Source of the DNA: Bacteroidia bacterium
Lineage (GTDB): Bacteria > Bacteroidota > Bacteroidia > UKL13-3
Direction of reading: 5' to 3'
DNA length: 43,511 nucleotides
Assembly (NCBI GenBank): GCA_023151275.1
Contig: JAKLJI010000002.1
Span: forward strand, 224,889-268,399
Positions 27,335 to 35,027 of this stretch are shown here, one piece after another (within the stretch, counting starts at the first letter, position 1; each line of letters begins with the position of its first letter). A program made the position numbers and the translations under genes. Below the pieces are notes generated by a model. The model did no database searches. It was not told where the DNA came from and saw nothing but the letters and a program-made list of their open reading frames with translations.

Positions 27335-28717
27335 TTACTTGTGCATTTTAGCAAAGTTCTCAAAGAAATAAGGAATGGTTTCAATGCCTTTCAGGTAATT
27401 GAAAACACCATAATGTTCATTCGGACTATGCAAAGCATCCGAGTCCAAGCCAAAACCAAATAGAACAGATTTCAATCCCAATTCCTTTTCAAATAAAGCT
27501 ACAATAGGAATTGAACCTCCACCCCGAGTTGGAATTGGTTTCTTACCAAAGCTTGTTTCCATAGCTTTTTCAGCAGCAAGGTAAGCTGGAGAATCAATTG
27601 GCGTAACCACTGGCTCACCGCCGTGATGCGGACGCACTTCAACCTTTACACCCTGTGGCGCGATTGATTCAAAATGCTTTTTGAACAAATCGGTAATGGT
27701 ATGTGAATCCTGATTAGGAACCAAACGCATGCTGATTTTAGCAAATGCTTTTGATGGCAATACTGTTTTTGAACCCTCGCCTGTATAACCGCCCCAAATT
27801 CCATTGCAATCCAAGGTTGGACGAATGCCTGTACGTTCAAGCGTATTAAATCCTTTTTCACCCCAAACATCATCAATGTTTAAGTCTTTTTTATACGCTT
27901 CCAAATCAAATGGAGCTTTGTTCAATTCAGCCCTTTCTGCATCACTTAATACTTGGACAGCATCGTAAAAACCAGGGATGGTAATGTGGTTGTTTTCATC
28001 GTGCATGGAAGCAATCATTTTAGCAAGGATATTGATTGGATTGGCAACAGCACCACCATAAACACCACTATGTAAATCACGATTTGGGCCAGTAACTTCC
28101 ACCTCTACATAACTCAATCCACGAAGACCAGAATCGATGCTTGGAATATCATTGGCAATCATCGATGTATCCGAAATCAATACCACATCCGCCTTCAATT
28201 TTTCTTTGTTCTCAATGCAGAAAGTAGCCAGGTTTGGAGAACCCACTTCTTCTTCTCCCTCAATCATAAACTTGACATTGCAAGCCAGTTTATTGGTTTT
28301 CATCATGTATTCAAATGCTTTTACATGCATGTAAACCTGACCTTTATCGTCGCAAGAACCACGGGCAAATATGGCACCATCGGGATGAATTTCTGTTTTA
28401 CGAATTACAGGTTCAAATGGAGGAGAATCCCACAACTCAAGCGGAACTGCAGGTTGAACATCGTAGTGACCGTAAACCAAAACGGTAGGCAGGCTTGAAT
28501 CAATAATTTTCTCTCCGTACACAATTGGATGACCAGCCGTTGGAACTACTTCCACCTTATCGGCACCGGCAGCAAGGAGTTTTTCACGGATAAACTCTGC
28601 AGCCTTCACCACATCGTCCTTAAATGCACCATCGGCACTAATGGATGGAATACGAAGTAAATCAAAAAGCTCGTCGAGAAAACGTTGGCGATTTTCAGCA
28701 ATATATTCTTTAATCAT
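27335..28717 (-). CDS. M20 family dipeptidase
   Basis: This 460-residue zinc peptidase of the M20A/CNDP-like group has no signal peptide and is therefore cytosolic. Metal and catalytic residues are visible: His84 and Asp86 (VYGHYDVQPA), Asp123/Asp124 (GSCDDKGQ), catalytic Glu155 and ligand Glu156 (MIEGEEEVGS), Asp183 (ISDTS) and a C-terminal His in HSPNEH. The dimerisation lid domain (about 200-370) includes RDLHSGVYGG. It probably hydrolyses dipeptides imported from protein degradation. It is monocistronic, with a good promoter upstream and a strong terminator downstream. Confidence 0.93.
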   Translation of the reverse strand: MIKEYIAENRQRFLDELFDLLRIPSISADGAFKDDVVKAAEFIREKLLAAGADKVEVVPTAGHPIVYGEKIIDSSLPTVLVYGHYDVQPAVPLELWDSPPFEPVIRKTEIHPDGAIFARGSCDDKGQVYMHVKAFEYMMKTNKLACNVKFMIEGEEEVGSPNLATFCIENKEKLKADVVLISDTSMIANDIPSIDSGLRGLSYVEVEVTGPNRDLHSGVYGGAVANPINILAKMIASMHDENNHITIPGFYDAVQVLSDAERAELNKAPFDLEAYKKDLNIDDVWGEKGFNTLERTGIRPTLDCNGIWGGYTGEGSKTVLPSKAFAKISMRLVPNQDSHTITDLFKKHFESIAPQGVKVEVRPHHGGEPVVTPIDSPAYLAAEKAMETSFGKKPIPTRGGGSIPIVALFEKELGLKSVLFGFGLDSDALHSPNEHYGVFNYLKGIETIPYFFENFAKMHK

Positions 28718-28734
28718 AGCAATAGATGAAAGCG

Positions 28735-28765
28735 TAAAAGTAGGAAAATTTCAGGGTCAGCCAAA
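28735..28765 (-). promoter_or_regulatory. Promoter of the M20 dipeptidase gene
   Basis: On the minus strand TTTG (28765-28762), a 19-base spacer and TACTTTTA (28742-28735) match the Bacteroidota TTTG-N19-TAnnTTTG promoter with one mismatch. The -7 element ends 17 bases before the ATG. Confidence 0.6.
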
Positions 28766-28801
28766 AGACCGCCAATCAAACTGCTTATTTTATACACAGA
28801 T

Positions 28802-28831
28802 TTTGTCTATAAAAACTAACTCCTATCTTTG
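28802..28831 (+). promoter_or_regulatory. Promoter upstream of the small membrane protein and helicase
   Basis: TTTG (28802-28805), an 18-base spacer and a perfect TATCTTTG (28824-28831) match the Bacteroidota housekeeping consensus. It would start a transcript about 55 bases upstream of the small ORF at 28893 and could carry through to the helicase gene. Confidence 0.6.
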
Positions 28832-28880
28832 ATTGTAGATAAGTATGAAATCAGCTATTTCTCGACTTCATGAGCAAACC

Positions 28881-28888
28881 TATCTTTA
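28881..28888 (+). promoter_or_regulatory. Second -7-like element, adjacent to the small ORF
   Basis: TATCTTTA (TAnnTTTG with the last base changed) ends four bases before the GTG at 28893. A weak TTTC lies about 19 bases upstream. It is either an alternative, leaderless start for the small ORF or coincidence. Confidence 0.3.
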
Positions 28889-28892
28889 GAAA

Positions 28893-29069
28893 GTGAACCA
28901 ATTATCGAAATATAGGAATACAGGAACCCGCTTTTACCTAATAGCAGCGCTGTATTTCTTGCTGCTTCCCCTTACAGCAAGTTTTTACTTTTTCTCCAGT
29001 TTTTTGAACCCAACAGACGATTTCCCCTACGACTTGGCCACAGATCATTTCGGTGGTCAGCAAAAATGA
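28893..29069 (+). CDS. Small single-pass membrane protein (58 aa), unknown function
   Basis: GTG-initiated frame of 58 codons, with an in-frame stop two codons upstream that fixes the start. It encodes a basic N-terminus (NQLSKYRNTGTR), one convincing membrane helix (FYLIAALYFLLLPLTASFYF) and a short acidic tail (NPTDDFPYDLATDHFGGQQK). The positive-inside charge pattern and natural-looking tail favour a real gene over chance. Two -7-type elements lie just upstream, and the helicase gene begins 50 bases downstream with its own -7 element. It matches no family that I recognise, and the function is unknown. Confidence 0.5.
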   Translation: MNQLSKYRNTGTRFYLIAALYFLLLPLTASFYFFSSFLNPTDDFPYDLATDHFGGQQK

Positions 29070-29107
29070 TGTTGAAATCTTCCCTCTAAGGCCAAAGTTC
29101 AAGGCTC

Positions 29108-29115
29108 TATTTTTG
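29108..29115 (+). promoter_or_regulatory. -7 element of the helicase gene
   Basis: TATTTTTG is a perfect TAnnTTTG match and ends four bases before the GTG start of the helicase. No clear -33 TTTG was found about 19 bases upstream. Transcription from here would begin at or next to the start codon. Confidence 0.45.
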
Positions 29116-29119
29116 CCGG

Positions 29120-31405
29120 GTGGATTACCTGGAAACTTTAAATCCTGCTCAACGTGCGGCGGTAGAACAAATTGATGGACCTGTGCTTATTGTGGCCGGT
29201 GCCGGATCTGGAAAAACACGTGTACTTACTTACAGAATAGTACACATGCTAAAACATGATGTTGATCCTTTCCAAATCTTGTCCCTAACATTTACCAATA
29301 AAGCGGCCAAAGAAATGCGTCATCGTGTTTCTCAAGCTGTAGGCCCAGAGGCTAAGAACCTGTGGATGGGAACATTTCACAGTATTTTCTCTCGAATTTT
29401 AAGGTCTGAAAGCGAAAAAATCGGTTACCCAAGAAACTTTACCATCTACGACTCGGACGACAGCAAAAGCTTGATTAAGACCATTGTGAATGAGTTAAAG
29501 CTGGACGATAAACTTTACAAACCGGCGGCCATGCTGGGTAGGATTTCTGCAGCTAAGAACGCCTTAATCACCGCAGAAGAATACTTGATGAATGAGGAGT
29601 TCAACGACCAGGATACCTCTAGCGGAAGACCCAAATTTGCCGTCATATTTAAAACCTACCAAGACCGTTGTTTCCGCGCAGGAGCCATGGATTTTGACGA
29701 TCTATTGGTGAATACCTACAAGCTTTTTGCGAATCATTTGGATGTACTGAATAAGTACCAACACCTGTTCAGGTACATTATGGTTGATGAGTTTCAAGAC
29801 ACCAATCATGCCCAATACATGATTATCAAGAAACTTTCTGCAGTTCATCAAAACATCGCAGTAGTGGGTGATGACGCACAAAGTATTTATGCATTCAGGG
29901 GTGCCAATATCAAAAACATCCTCGGTTTTCAACGGGACTTTCCGGATGTGAAAACCTTCAAGCTTGAACAAAATTACCGAAGCACCCAGAATATTGTTGA
30001 TGCTGCTTCCTCAATCATTGAACGCAATAAAGACCAAATCAAAAAGAATGTTTGGACTGACAATGAAAAGGGTGATCGAATCAAAGTAATCAAGGCGCTT
30101 ACAGATAATGAAGAAGGTAAAATGGTTGCCTCTTCTATCTTTCAGGAAAAGATGAACTCTCATGTGAGAAACATGGATTTCGCAATTCTTTACCGAACCA
30201 ACGCCCAAAGCAGAGCCATAGAGGAAGCCCTTCGTAAAATGAATATCCCCTACAAAATTTATGGTGGAATGTCGTTTTACCAACGTAAAGAAATCAAAGA
30301 CCTACTTTCCTATTATCGAGTGGTTTTGAATCCACGCGATGAGGAAGCCCTTAAAAGGATTATCAATTACCCAACGCGAGGCATTGGTAAAACCACAATG
30401 GAAAAGATTACCATTATTGCAGACCACAACAAGGTTAGCTTGTGGGAGGTGATGGAAAACATTGGACAGTTTGGTTTGAAGGGTGTGGGAGTGATTGAGG
30501 ATTTTGTCACCATGATCAAAAGCTTTCAAACCAAACTTGAACAAAATGCTTATGATGTTGCCTTTCACATTGCCAAACAAAGTGGTGTTTTAAAAAATCT
30601 TTATGAAGACAAAACCGTTGAAGGCATAGCGCGCTACGAGAATATTGAGGAACTCTTGAGCGGAATTAAGGAGTTTTCGGTGGAAGAAACTGCTGATGAA
30701 GATGGCGTTTTACGTCCTAACAGGCTTGCGGATTTCATGGCCAATGTGGCCTTACTTACCAATGACGATAATAACAAAAATGAGGACCAAGACCACGTAA
30801 GCCTGATGACAATTCACTCTGCCAAAGGTCTGGAGTTCCCAAATGTGTATGTAGTAGGATTGGAAGAAAATTTATTTCCAAGTCAACTCTCTCTGAACAG
30901 CCGGCAAGAGCTTGAAGAAGAGCGAAGGTTGTTCTATGTGGCACTTACACGAGCCATGAAAAAACTCACCTTAACCTTTGCCACCAGTCGCTTCAAATTT
31001 GGACAAATCATTCACTCCGAGCCTTCTCGTTTCCTGCAAGAAATTGACCCTCAATTCCTGAGTTTTGAAAGCTTGTTTTCTGCAAGAGGTCCACAACAAG
31101 AATCTCGTCCAAGCCCGGCAGGGAAAACATTAAGTGGATTACCTAAAAAGGTACTTCAACCCGCAGCAAAACCAAGTTTACCGCAGAAATCGGCTAGTCC
31201 CGCTGCCGCAAATGAAGAAGAATTTATTGGGGACGACACCTCTGGATTGGAAGCCGGAATGCGAGTTAGACACCAACGTTTTGGAGAAGGAAATGTATTG
31301 AGTGTTGAAGGAAGTGGCGACAACAAAAAGTCGACTATTGAATTTGCAAGTCATGGCAAGAAAATTCTGGTCTTGAAATTTGCGAAGCTCAAAATCATGA
31401 ACTGA
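29120..31405 (+). CDS. uvrD/pcrA: UvrD/PcrA-type ATP-dependent DNA helicase
   Basis: This is a 761-residue superfamily 1A 3'-5' helicase for DNA repair and removal of proteins from DNA. Motifs in order are: Q motif LNPAQRAAV, Walker A GAGSGKT (27-33), LTFTNKAAKEM (Ia), VDEFQDTN (II), VGDDAQSIYAFRGA (III), LEQNYRS (IV), MTIHSAKGLEF (V) and ERRLFYVALTRA (VI). The C-terminus is a Tudor-like tail (MRVRHQRFGEGNVLSVEG) that in PcrA/UvrD contacts RNA polymerase. The GTG start is right because it puts the Q motif at the usual distance from the N-terminus. Its -7 element is almost adjacent to the start codon. Confidence 0.96.
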   Translation: MDYLETLNPAQRAAVEQIDGPVLIVAGAGSGKTRVLTYRIVHMLKHDVDPFQILSLTFTNKAAKEMRHRVSQAVGPEAKNLWMGTFHSIFSRILRSESEKIGYPRNFTIYDSDDSKSLIKTIVNELKLDDKLYKPAAMLGRISAAKNALITAEEYLMNEEFNDQDTSSGRPKFAVIFKTYQDRCFRAGAMDFDDLLVNTYKLFANHLDVLNKYQHLFRYIMVDEFQDTNHAQYMIIKKLSAVHQNIAVVGDDAQSIYAFRGANIKNILGFQRDFPDVKTFKLEQNYRSTQNIVDAASSIIERNKDQIKKNVWTDNEKGDRIKVIKALTDNEEGKMVASSIFQEKMNSHVRNMDFAILYRTNAQSRAIEEALRKMNIPYKIYGGMSFYQRKEIKDLLSYYRVVLNPRDEEALKRIINYPTRGIGKTTMEKITIIADHNKVSLWEVMENIGQFGLKGVGVIEDFVTMIKSFQTKLEQNAYDVAFHIAKQSGVLKNLYEDKTVEGIARYENIEELLSGIKEFSVEETADEDGVLRPNRLADFMANVALLTNDDNNKNEDQDHVSLMTIHSAKGLEFPNVYVVGLEENLFPSQLSLNSRQELEEERRLFYVALTRAMKKLTLTFATSRFKFGQIIHSEPSRFLQEIDPQFLSFESLFSARGPQQESRPSPAGKTLSGLPKKVLQPAAKPSLPQKSASPAAANEEEFIGDDTSGLEAGMRVRHQRFGEGNVLSVEGSGDNKKSTIEFASHGKKILVLKFAKLKIMN

Positions 31406-31433
31406 TTCCAGGGTTTTAAAATATAATAAGGAC

Positions 31434-31449
31434 AGGTTAGAAGTAACCT
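31434..31449. other. Weak hairpin between convergent genes
   Basis: AGGTTA-GAAG-TAACCT forms a 6-bp stem in the 55-base gap between the helicase and the metallo-hydrolase, which converge. There is no adjacent T-run, so a role as terminator is uncertain. Confidence 0.25.
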
Positions 31450-31460
31450 AAGCTAAACAC

Positions 31461-32516
31461 TTAGTTTTTCGTGCGAATTCGTATTACTTCACCAGGAAGA
31501 GGAAGCATGATTCCCAGATTTGACCTGCCCATAGAGTTTAGCACTTCGCGAGGTTCAAGCATTGGTTCATCACTCAAATCAAAGGTTCCGTAATGCATCG
31601 GAAGCATGGCCTTTGCTCCGGATTCCTGGAATGCTTTAAGCGCATCTGTTGGTGAAATATGATTGGAACTCATAAACCATTCGGGTTTGTAAGCACCAAC
31701 CCCAATGATGAAAACATCAATATCCTTACATAGGCTTGGCAATTCTTTGAAATGCAAATCATATCCGGAATCACCACTGAAGTAGATATTGCCCGAATCG
31801 GATTGAAATAAAAACGCACCCCACAAACGCTTATTGGTGTCTGTTAAACCTCTTCTACTCCAATGGCGTGAAGGAAGAAATGCGAGTTTTATACCTGCCT
31901 TTTCCAATTTGGGATGTTTGTAAACTTGATACCAACCGGCTTCCTGAACAGCGAGTTGACTTGAAGTAAGATCTCGCAACAAATCACTCATGTTCAAACC
32001 AGTAAGATAATAGGCATTCGGAAAATGCTTAAGCATTTGCTTCAAGGTTGGCTTATCGCAATGGTCGCGATGGTCATGACTGATGAGGATAAAGTCGATG
32101 GGTGGAAAATCAGACCAAGCAAACGGAAACTCCGAATGCCGTTTTACCGGACCTGCATTGCCTTGAACCGGATCGATTAAAAAGGTGATTCCATTCAAAC
32201 GAATGAAAAAGGACGCATGGCCCAACCAAATAATCCCATCTTTAGCGTTTGAAAACAGGCTGGAATCCTTCTTAATCTCCAGACCTCGAGGATTCAGTTT
32301 TTTGGCATTCTTCTGAGGATTCTTACTGAATTGCCATTTCAGCAAATCAGAGAATTTGGCCTCGAAGGGATTGTACTGATTGACAAAACGTTTTTCGGAA
32401 TCAAGGGTATTTCCTGGAAATGGCTTTAAAAATGACAATTCAGGATTGGATACAACCTGGCTCATACAAGGTGAAAGGCTAATAAAGAATAAGAATAGGA
32501 ATAAGTAATTTTTCAT
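31461..32516 (-). CDS. Exported metallo-beta-lactamase-fold hydrolase (NAPE-PLD/UlaG-like)
   Basis: This 351-residue protein has an N-terminal Sec signal (about 1-19, ending PCMSQ). It carries the MBL-fold zinc motif HDHRDHCD with ligands His147, His149, Asp151 and His152, then GDSGYD and MPMHYGTFDLSDEPMLEP with further ligands. The order WLGHASFFI-RLNGITFLIDPV is that of the NAPE-PLD-like phosphodiesterase group, in which phospholipid or related diester bonds are cleaved. The likely location is the periplasm. Its start overlaps the coaE stop as ATGA, so the two genes are translationally coupled without an obvious functional link. The substrate is not known. Confidence 0.88.
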   Translation of the reverse strand: MKNYLFLFLFFISLSPCMSQVVSNPELSFLKPFPGNTLDSEKRFVNQYNPFEAKFSDLLKWQFSKNPQKNAKKLNPRGLEIKKDSSLFSNAKDGIIWLGHASFFIRLNGITFLIDPVQGNAGPVKRHSEFPFAWSDFPPIDFILISHDHRDHCDKPTLKQMLKHFPNAYYLTGLNMSDLLRDLTSSQLAVQEAGWYQVYKHPKLEKAGIKLAFLPSRHWSRRGLTDTNKRLWGAFLFQSDSGNIYFSGDSGYDLHFKELPSLCKDIDVFIIGVGAYKPEWFMSSNHISPTDALKAFQESGAKAMLPMHYGTFDLSDEPMLEPREVLNSMGRSNLGIMLPLPGEVIRIRTKN

Positions 32517-33097
32517 GCAGGAAGAACAGCATTCACTACCTCGTAAACCTGCGGAATCAGCAAATGTTTTTCGTCGTTGTGAATCTGAAATTGAGCAAAT
32601 GGAACTTTATCCTCTTCCGACATTTGATTTTTGAGTCGGAGCTCCACTTCTTCTTTGGTTTTCCCATCGCGAGCCATTGCCCGTTGAATGCGCAATTCCA
32701 ATGGAGCCCTCACCAATATCAAAGCATCTAAATCGTGGTATGAACCCGATTCAATCATTAATGCAGCTTCTTTTACTACCATGGCCACCGCTTGAGACTC
32801 GGCCCAAGTTGTAAAGTCTGTTCGAACCGCAGGATGAACAGTCTCATTGAGTAGTTTTAATTTCTCGGGCTGACGGAATGCGATTTCAGAAATATACCCC
32901 CTGTTTAATTGACCATCTTCTGTATAAGCCATTGGGCCAAAGATGGATTGGATGGATTGAATCAAACTTGGGTTGGTAACCATAAGGGATTTGGCTCTGG
33001 AATCCGCATCGTAAACAGGAAACCCCAACTGCATAAACAGTTTGGCAACCGTAGATTTTCCGGAGCCCATATTTCCTGTAATTCCAATTTTTTTCAT
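32513..33097 (-). CDS. coaE: Dephospho-CoA kinase
   Basis: CoaE phosphorylates the 3'-OH of dephospho-CoA, the last step of CoA synthesis in the cytosol. The 194-residue length is standard. The P-loop GNMGSGKST is at residues 8-16, followed by FPVYDADSRAKSL; AALMIESGSYHDLDALILV and RIQRAMARDGKTKEEVELRLKNQ are the family's LID and CoA-binding regions. It follows the yajC gene across a terminator hairpin and overlaps the metallo-hydrolase gene by four bases. Proximity to yajC and nusB is, to my knowledge, common in Bacteroidota. Confidence 0.96.
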   Translation of the reverse strand: MKKIGITGNMGSGKSTVAKLFMQLGFPVYDADSRAKSLMVTNPSLIQSIQSIFGPMAYTEDGQLNRGYISEIAFRQPEKLKLLNETVHPAVRTDFTTWAESQAVAMVVKEAALMIESGSYHDLDALILVRAPLELRIQRAMARDGKTKEEVELRLKNQMSEEDKVPFAQFQIHNDEKHLLIPQVYEVVNAVLPA

Positions 33098-33107
33098 GGT
33101 AAAAAAG

Positions 33108-33130
33108 AAAGGCAGCCTAAGCTGCCTTTT
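33108..33130 (-). terminator. Terminator after yajC
   Basis: The stem AAAGGCAGC (33108-33116) pairs with GCTGCCTTT (33121-33129) around a CTAA loop; on the minus strand it is followed by TTTCTTTTTT. It lies between the yajC stop and the coaE start and could also attenuate read-through into coaE. It is symmetrical enough to act on both strands. Confidence 0.8.
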
Positions 33131-33133
33131 AGT

Positions 33134-33472
33134 TTATTTCTTTTCTTCTTTTGGTTGATTGAGTGCCTGAGAAGCTTCCATAGAAACGGCAGTGCGATCA
33201 ATCCGAAGTTTGGTACCTTCACTTTCGATAAGGAAAGTATGCTCAGTTGCTTCGATAATCTTGGCATGGATGCCACCAATGGTGATTACTTTATCGCCCT
33301 TGTCCAAGGTTTCACGGAATTTCTTTTGAGCTTTGTTTTTCTTCATTTGAGGATAAATCATGAAGAAATAGAAAACCACAAAAATCAATACAAATGGTAG
33401 CATTCCCATAATGCCACTTCCACCGGTGGCCCCGCCTGGAGCAGGACCCATTAAAAATACAGAAAGGTTCAT
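33134..33472 (-). CDS. yajC: Sec translocase auxiliary subunit YajC
   Basis: This 112-residue single-pass membrane protein is part of the SecDF-YajC complex that assists protein export. A Gly-rich N-terminus is followed by a membrane helix (about 24-40, LPFVLIFVVFYFFMIYPQ) and the family signature YPQMKKNKAQKKFRETLDKG-DKVITIGGIHAKI. The gene starts 10 bases after the DUF1573 stop, in the order nusB, DUF1573, yajC, coaE. Confidence 0.96.
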   Translation of the reverse strand: MNLSVFLMGPAPGGATGGSGIMGMLPFVLIFVVFYFFMIYPQMKKNKAQKKFRETLDKGDKVITIGGIHAKIIEATEHTFLIESEGTKLRIDRTAVSMEASQALNQPKEEKK

Positions 33473-33482
33473 ATTTACTTGT

Positions 33483-33956
33483 TTATTTTGGGGTTGAAGC
33501 GCTTATTACTTCACCCTTAATTGCTAAAATGGTTTCAGTTGGAACGGTATTGGCAAGGATAGAAACTGTTTTATCGAATACCCCCGATTTACCTGCGCTG
33601 TTAAACTCCACATCAATTACTCCATCAGCGCCAGGAGCAACGGGTTCTTTGGGAAAACTAGGAACAGTGCAACCACAAGAAGCACTTGCATTGCTTATAA
33701 TTAAATCAGAATTACCGGTATTGGTAAATTTGAATTTGTAGGTTACTACTTCACCCTCTTTCAGTTTTCCAAAATCATGAATATTTTCCTGAAACGACAT
33801 GATTGGAGCCTGATCGGCAGCTGTGGTTGAAGTATCATTTGCTGATGCCGGATTTGAAACTAAATCTTCAGAAACACTTGGCTTTCCATTATCACCGCAA
33901 GCTCCAATGCTTAGAGATACGACCAATAGAGGAATCAAAAAACCTTTTTTCATCAT
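33483..33956 (-). CDS. DUF1573 domain lipoprotein
   Basis: This 157-residue lipoprotein has a lipobox IGAC (Cys20), a short Ser/Thr/Ala-rich linker (about 28-50) and one DUF1573 Ig-like/ASH-type domain: HDFGKLKEGEVVTYKFKFTNTG, LIISNASASCGCTVPSFPKEP and GVIDVEFNSAGKSG. The family is abundant in Bacteroidota and has no settled biochemical role; the conserved CGCT pair may bind metal or form a disulfide. Its own promoter (33977-34007) overlaps the end of nusB, so it can be expressed with yajC independently of nusB. Confidence 0.92.
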   Translation of the reverse strand: MMKKGFLIPLLVVSLSIGACGDNGKPSVSEDLVSNPASANDTSTTAADQAPIMSFQENIHDFGKLKEGEVVTYKFKFTNTGNSDLIISNASASCGCTVPSFPKEPVAPGADGVIDVEFNSAGKSGVFDKTVSILANTVPTETILAIKGEVISASTPK

Positions 33957-33976
33957 AATTGAATTGTGTTAGGGTT

Positions 33977-34007
33977 CAAATTTAAAGGAGAGCTTTTATT
34001 CTTGCAA
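33977..34007 (-). promoter_or_regulatory. Promoter of the DUF1573-yajC genes
   Basis: On the minus strand TTG (34007-34005), a 20-base spacer and a perfect TAAATTTG (33984-33977) match the Bacteroidota consensus. The -33 part lies inside the nusB 3' end; the -7 element ends 20 bases before the DUF1573 ATG. Confidence 0.6.
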
Positions 34008-34937
34008 TCCCCTGCCCTGCTTTTGAATTCTGTTTTCTTTGCGCAATTGCAGTTGAATCTTATCCAGAATACCGTTAATAAAACCATGGCTGGAAGGAGT
34101 TGAATACAGTTTCGCAATTTCTAGATACTCGTTGATACTTACCTTTACTGGCACAAGTGGCATAAAGAGTATTTCAACCAGTGCCAAACGCATCAAGTGT
34201 AAATCAACTACTGCAATACGATCTTGATCCCAATTTTGGGTTTTAGCAATAATCAATTCATCCAATTCTTGTTTGTGCGCCAGACACAAATCAAACAAGT
34301 CTTTCATAAAGCGCAAATCTTCTTCCTTGTCTTTGTGGGGCGATAGAAGGAAATCCGCTTTAGTTTCTTTCAGCGCTCCCATCATTTTTTGAAGACCAGA
34401 AAGTATCACGACTTGGTCATCCTCCCAATTCAGAAAGATTTCCTCTACATAGGAATTGAAATGTTCTGAGTCGGCAAAAAGCTGTTCAAAAATGGCCAAT
34501 AAAAAATTCCTGTCCTCTGAATAGGTATGATTGGGTTTTGAGCCGTATTCCTCAAAAAAAGGAAGGACTCTGATTTCATTGTAAATTTTACGGTTAAAAT
34601 CGGACGCGTCTTTCCAAAGGGGATTGATTTTTTTTAATGCTTCTTTTAAGGCTGGACTATTTTCCATCTGAAGCAAAATCGTATTGTTGGCATAAGCCTG
34701 AAGAGGCTTGATAATTGCCTCTTGGGGAAAATACTTTCCTTTTTGCAACTCAAGTTCTTGTGTTACAAAATGTTGAAACTCCAAAGGAAAGGATAAGCAA
34801 AAGAGGTACAATTCCCAGGTTTTATCTACACCTGCAAGTAACCTTGAGCGGAAGGCAGCTGCATTAGCTTGTTCTTCCTGAGCAAACGCATATAGCGTTT
34901 GAAAAACTTTAATTCGTAAAAACCTTCTGTTGAGCAT
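33996..34937 (-). CDS. nusB: Transcription antitermination factor NusB (long Bacteroidota form)
   Basis: This 313-residue protein has the NusB fold split around an inserted/extended region: the N-terminal [20 protein letters not shown] and the C-terminal core [58 protein letters not shown]. Typical NusB is about 140 residues; the long form is usual in Bacteroidota. It acts in the cytosol in rRNA antitermination and 30S biogenesis with NusE and NusA. I start it at the ATG at 34937 because RRFLRIK is the conserved N-terminus; the frame extends upstream only from a TTG inside the leader hairpin. The leader contains a perfect 16-bp inverted repeat. Confidence 0.93.
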   Translation of the reverse strand: [313 protein letters not shown]

Positions 34938-34952
34938 AAAAACTAGTAAGCA

Positions 34953-35010
34953 GGAAACCGCGGTGTTCAATAACGGTAATCAACAAGAAGGAAAGAACAC
35001 CGCGGTTTCC
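34953..35010 (-). repeat. Perfect 16-bp inverted repeat in the nusB leader
   Basis: GGAAACCGCGGTGTTC (34953-34968) is exactly complementary to GAACACCGCGGTTTCC (34995-35010), with a 26-base loop. Each arm contains the palindrome CCGCGG. On the minus strand it follows the dehydrogenase stop by about 18 bases and ends 15 bases before the nusB ATG. It may be the dehydrogenase terminator (a T5 run follows 10 bases later), a 5' stem of the nusB mRNA, or a protein-binding site. Confidence 0.85.
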
Positions 35011-35015
35011 CGCAT

Positions 35016-35023
35016 CAAAAATA
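35016..35023 (-). promoter_or_regulatory. Putative -7 element of nusB
   Basis: TATTTTTG on the minus strand is a perfect TAnnTTTG match just upstream of the inverted repeat. A transcript from here would begin with the hairpin itself. No good -33 element is visible inside the dehydrogenase gene end. Confidence 0.4.
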
Positions 35024-35027
35024 GCGA

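Noticed and set aside
34938-34970. In-frame TTG extension of nusB reaching into the inverted repeat
   Set aside because: The conserved NusB N-terminus begins at the ATG at 34937; the extension is the hairpin read as protein.
35013-35015. ATG directly after the TATTTTTG element upstream of nusB, opening an 11-codon peptide
   Set aside because: It abuts the -7 element with no gap and reads through the hairpin arm; too short to support as a leader peptide.
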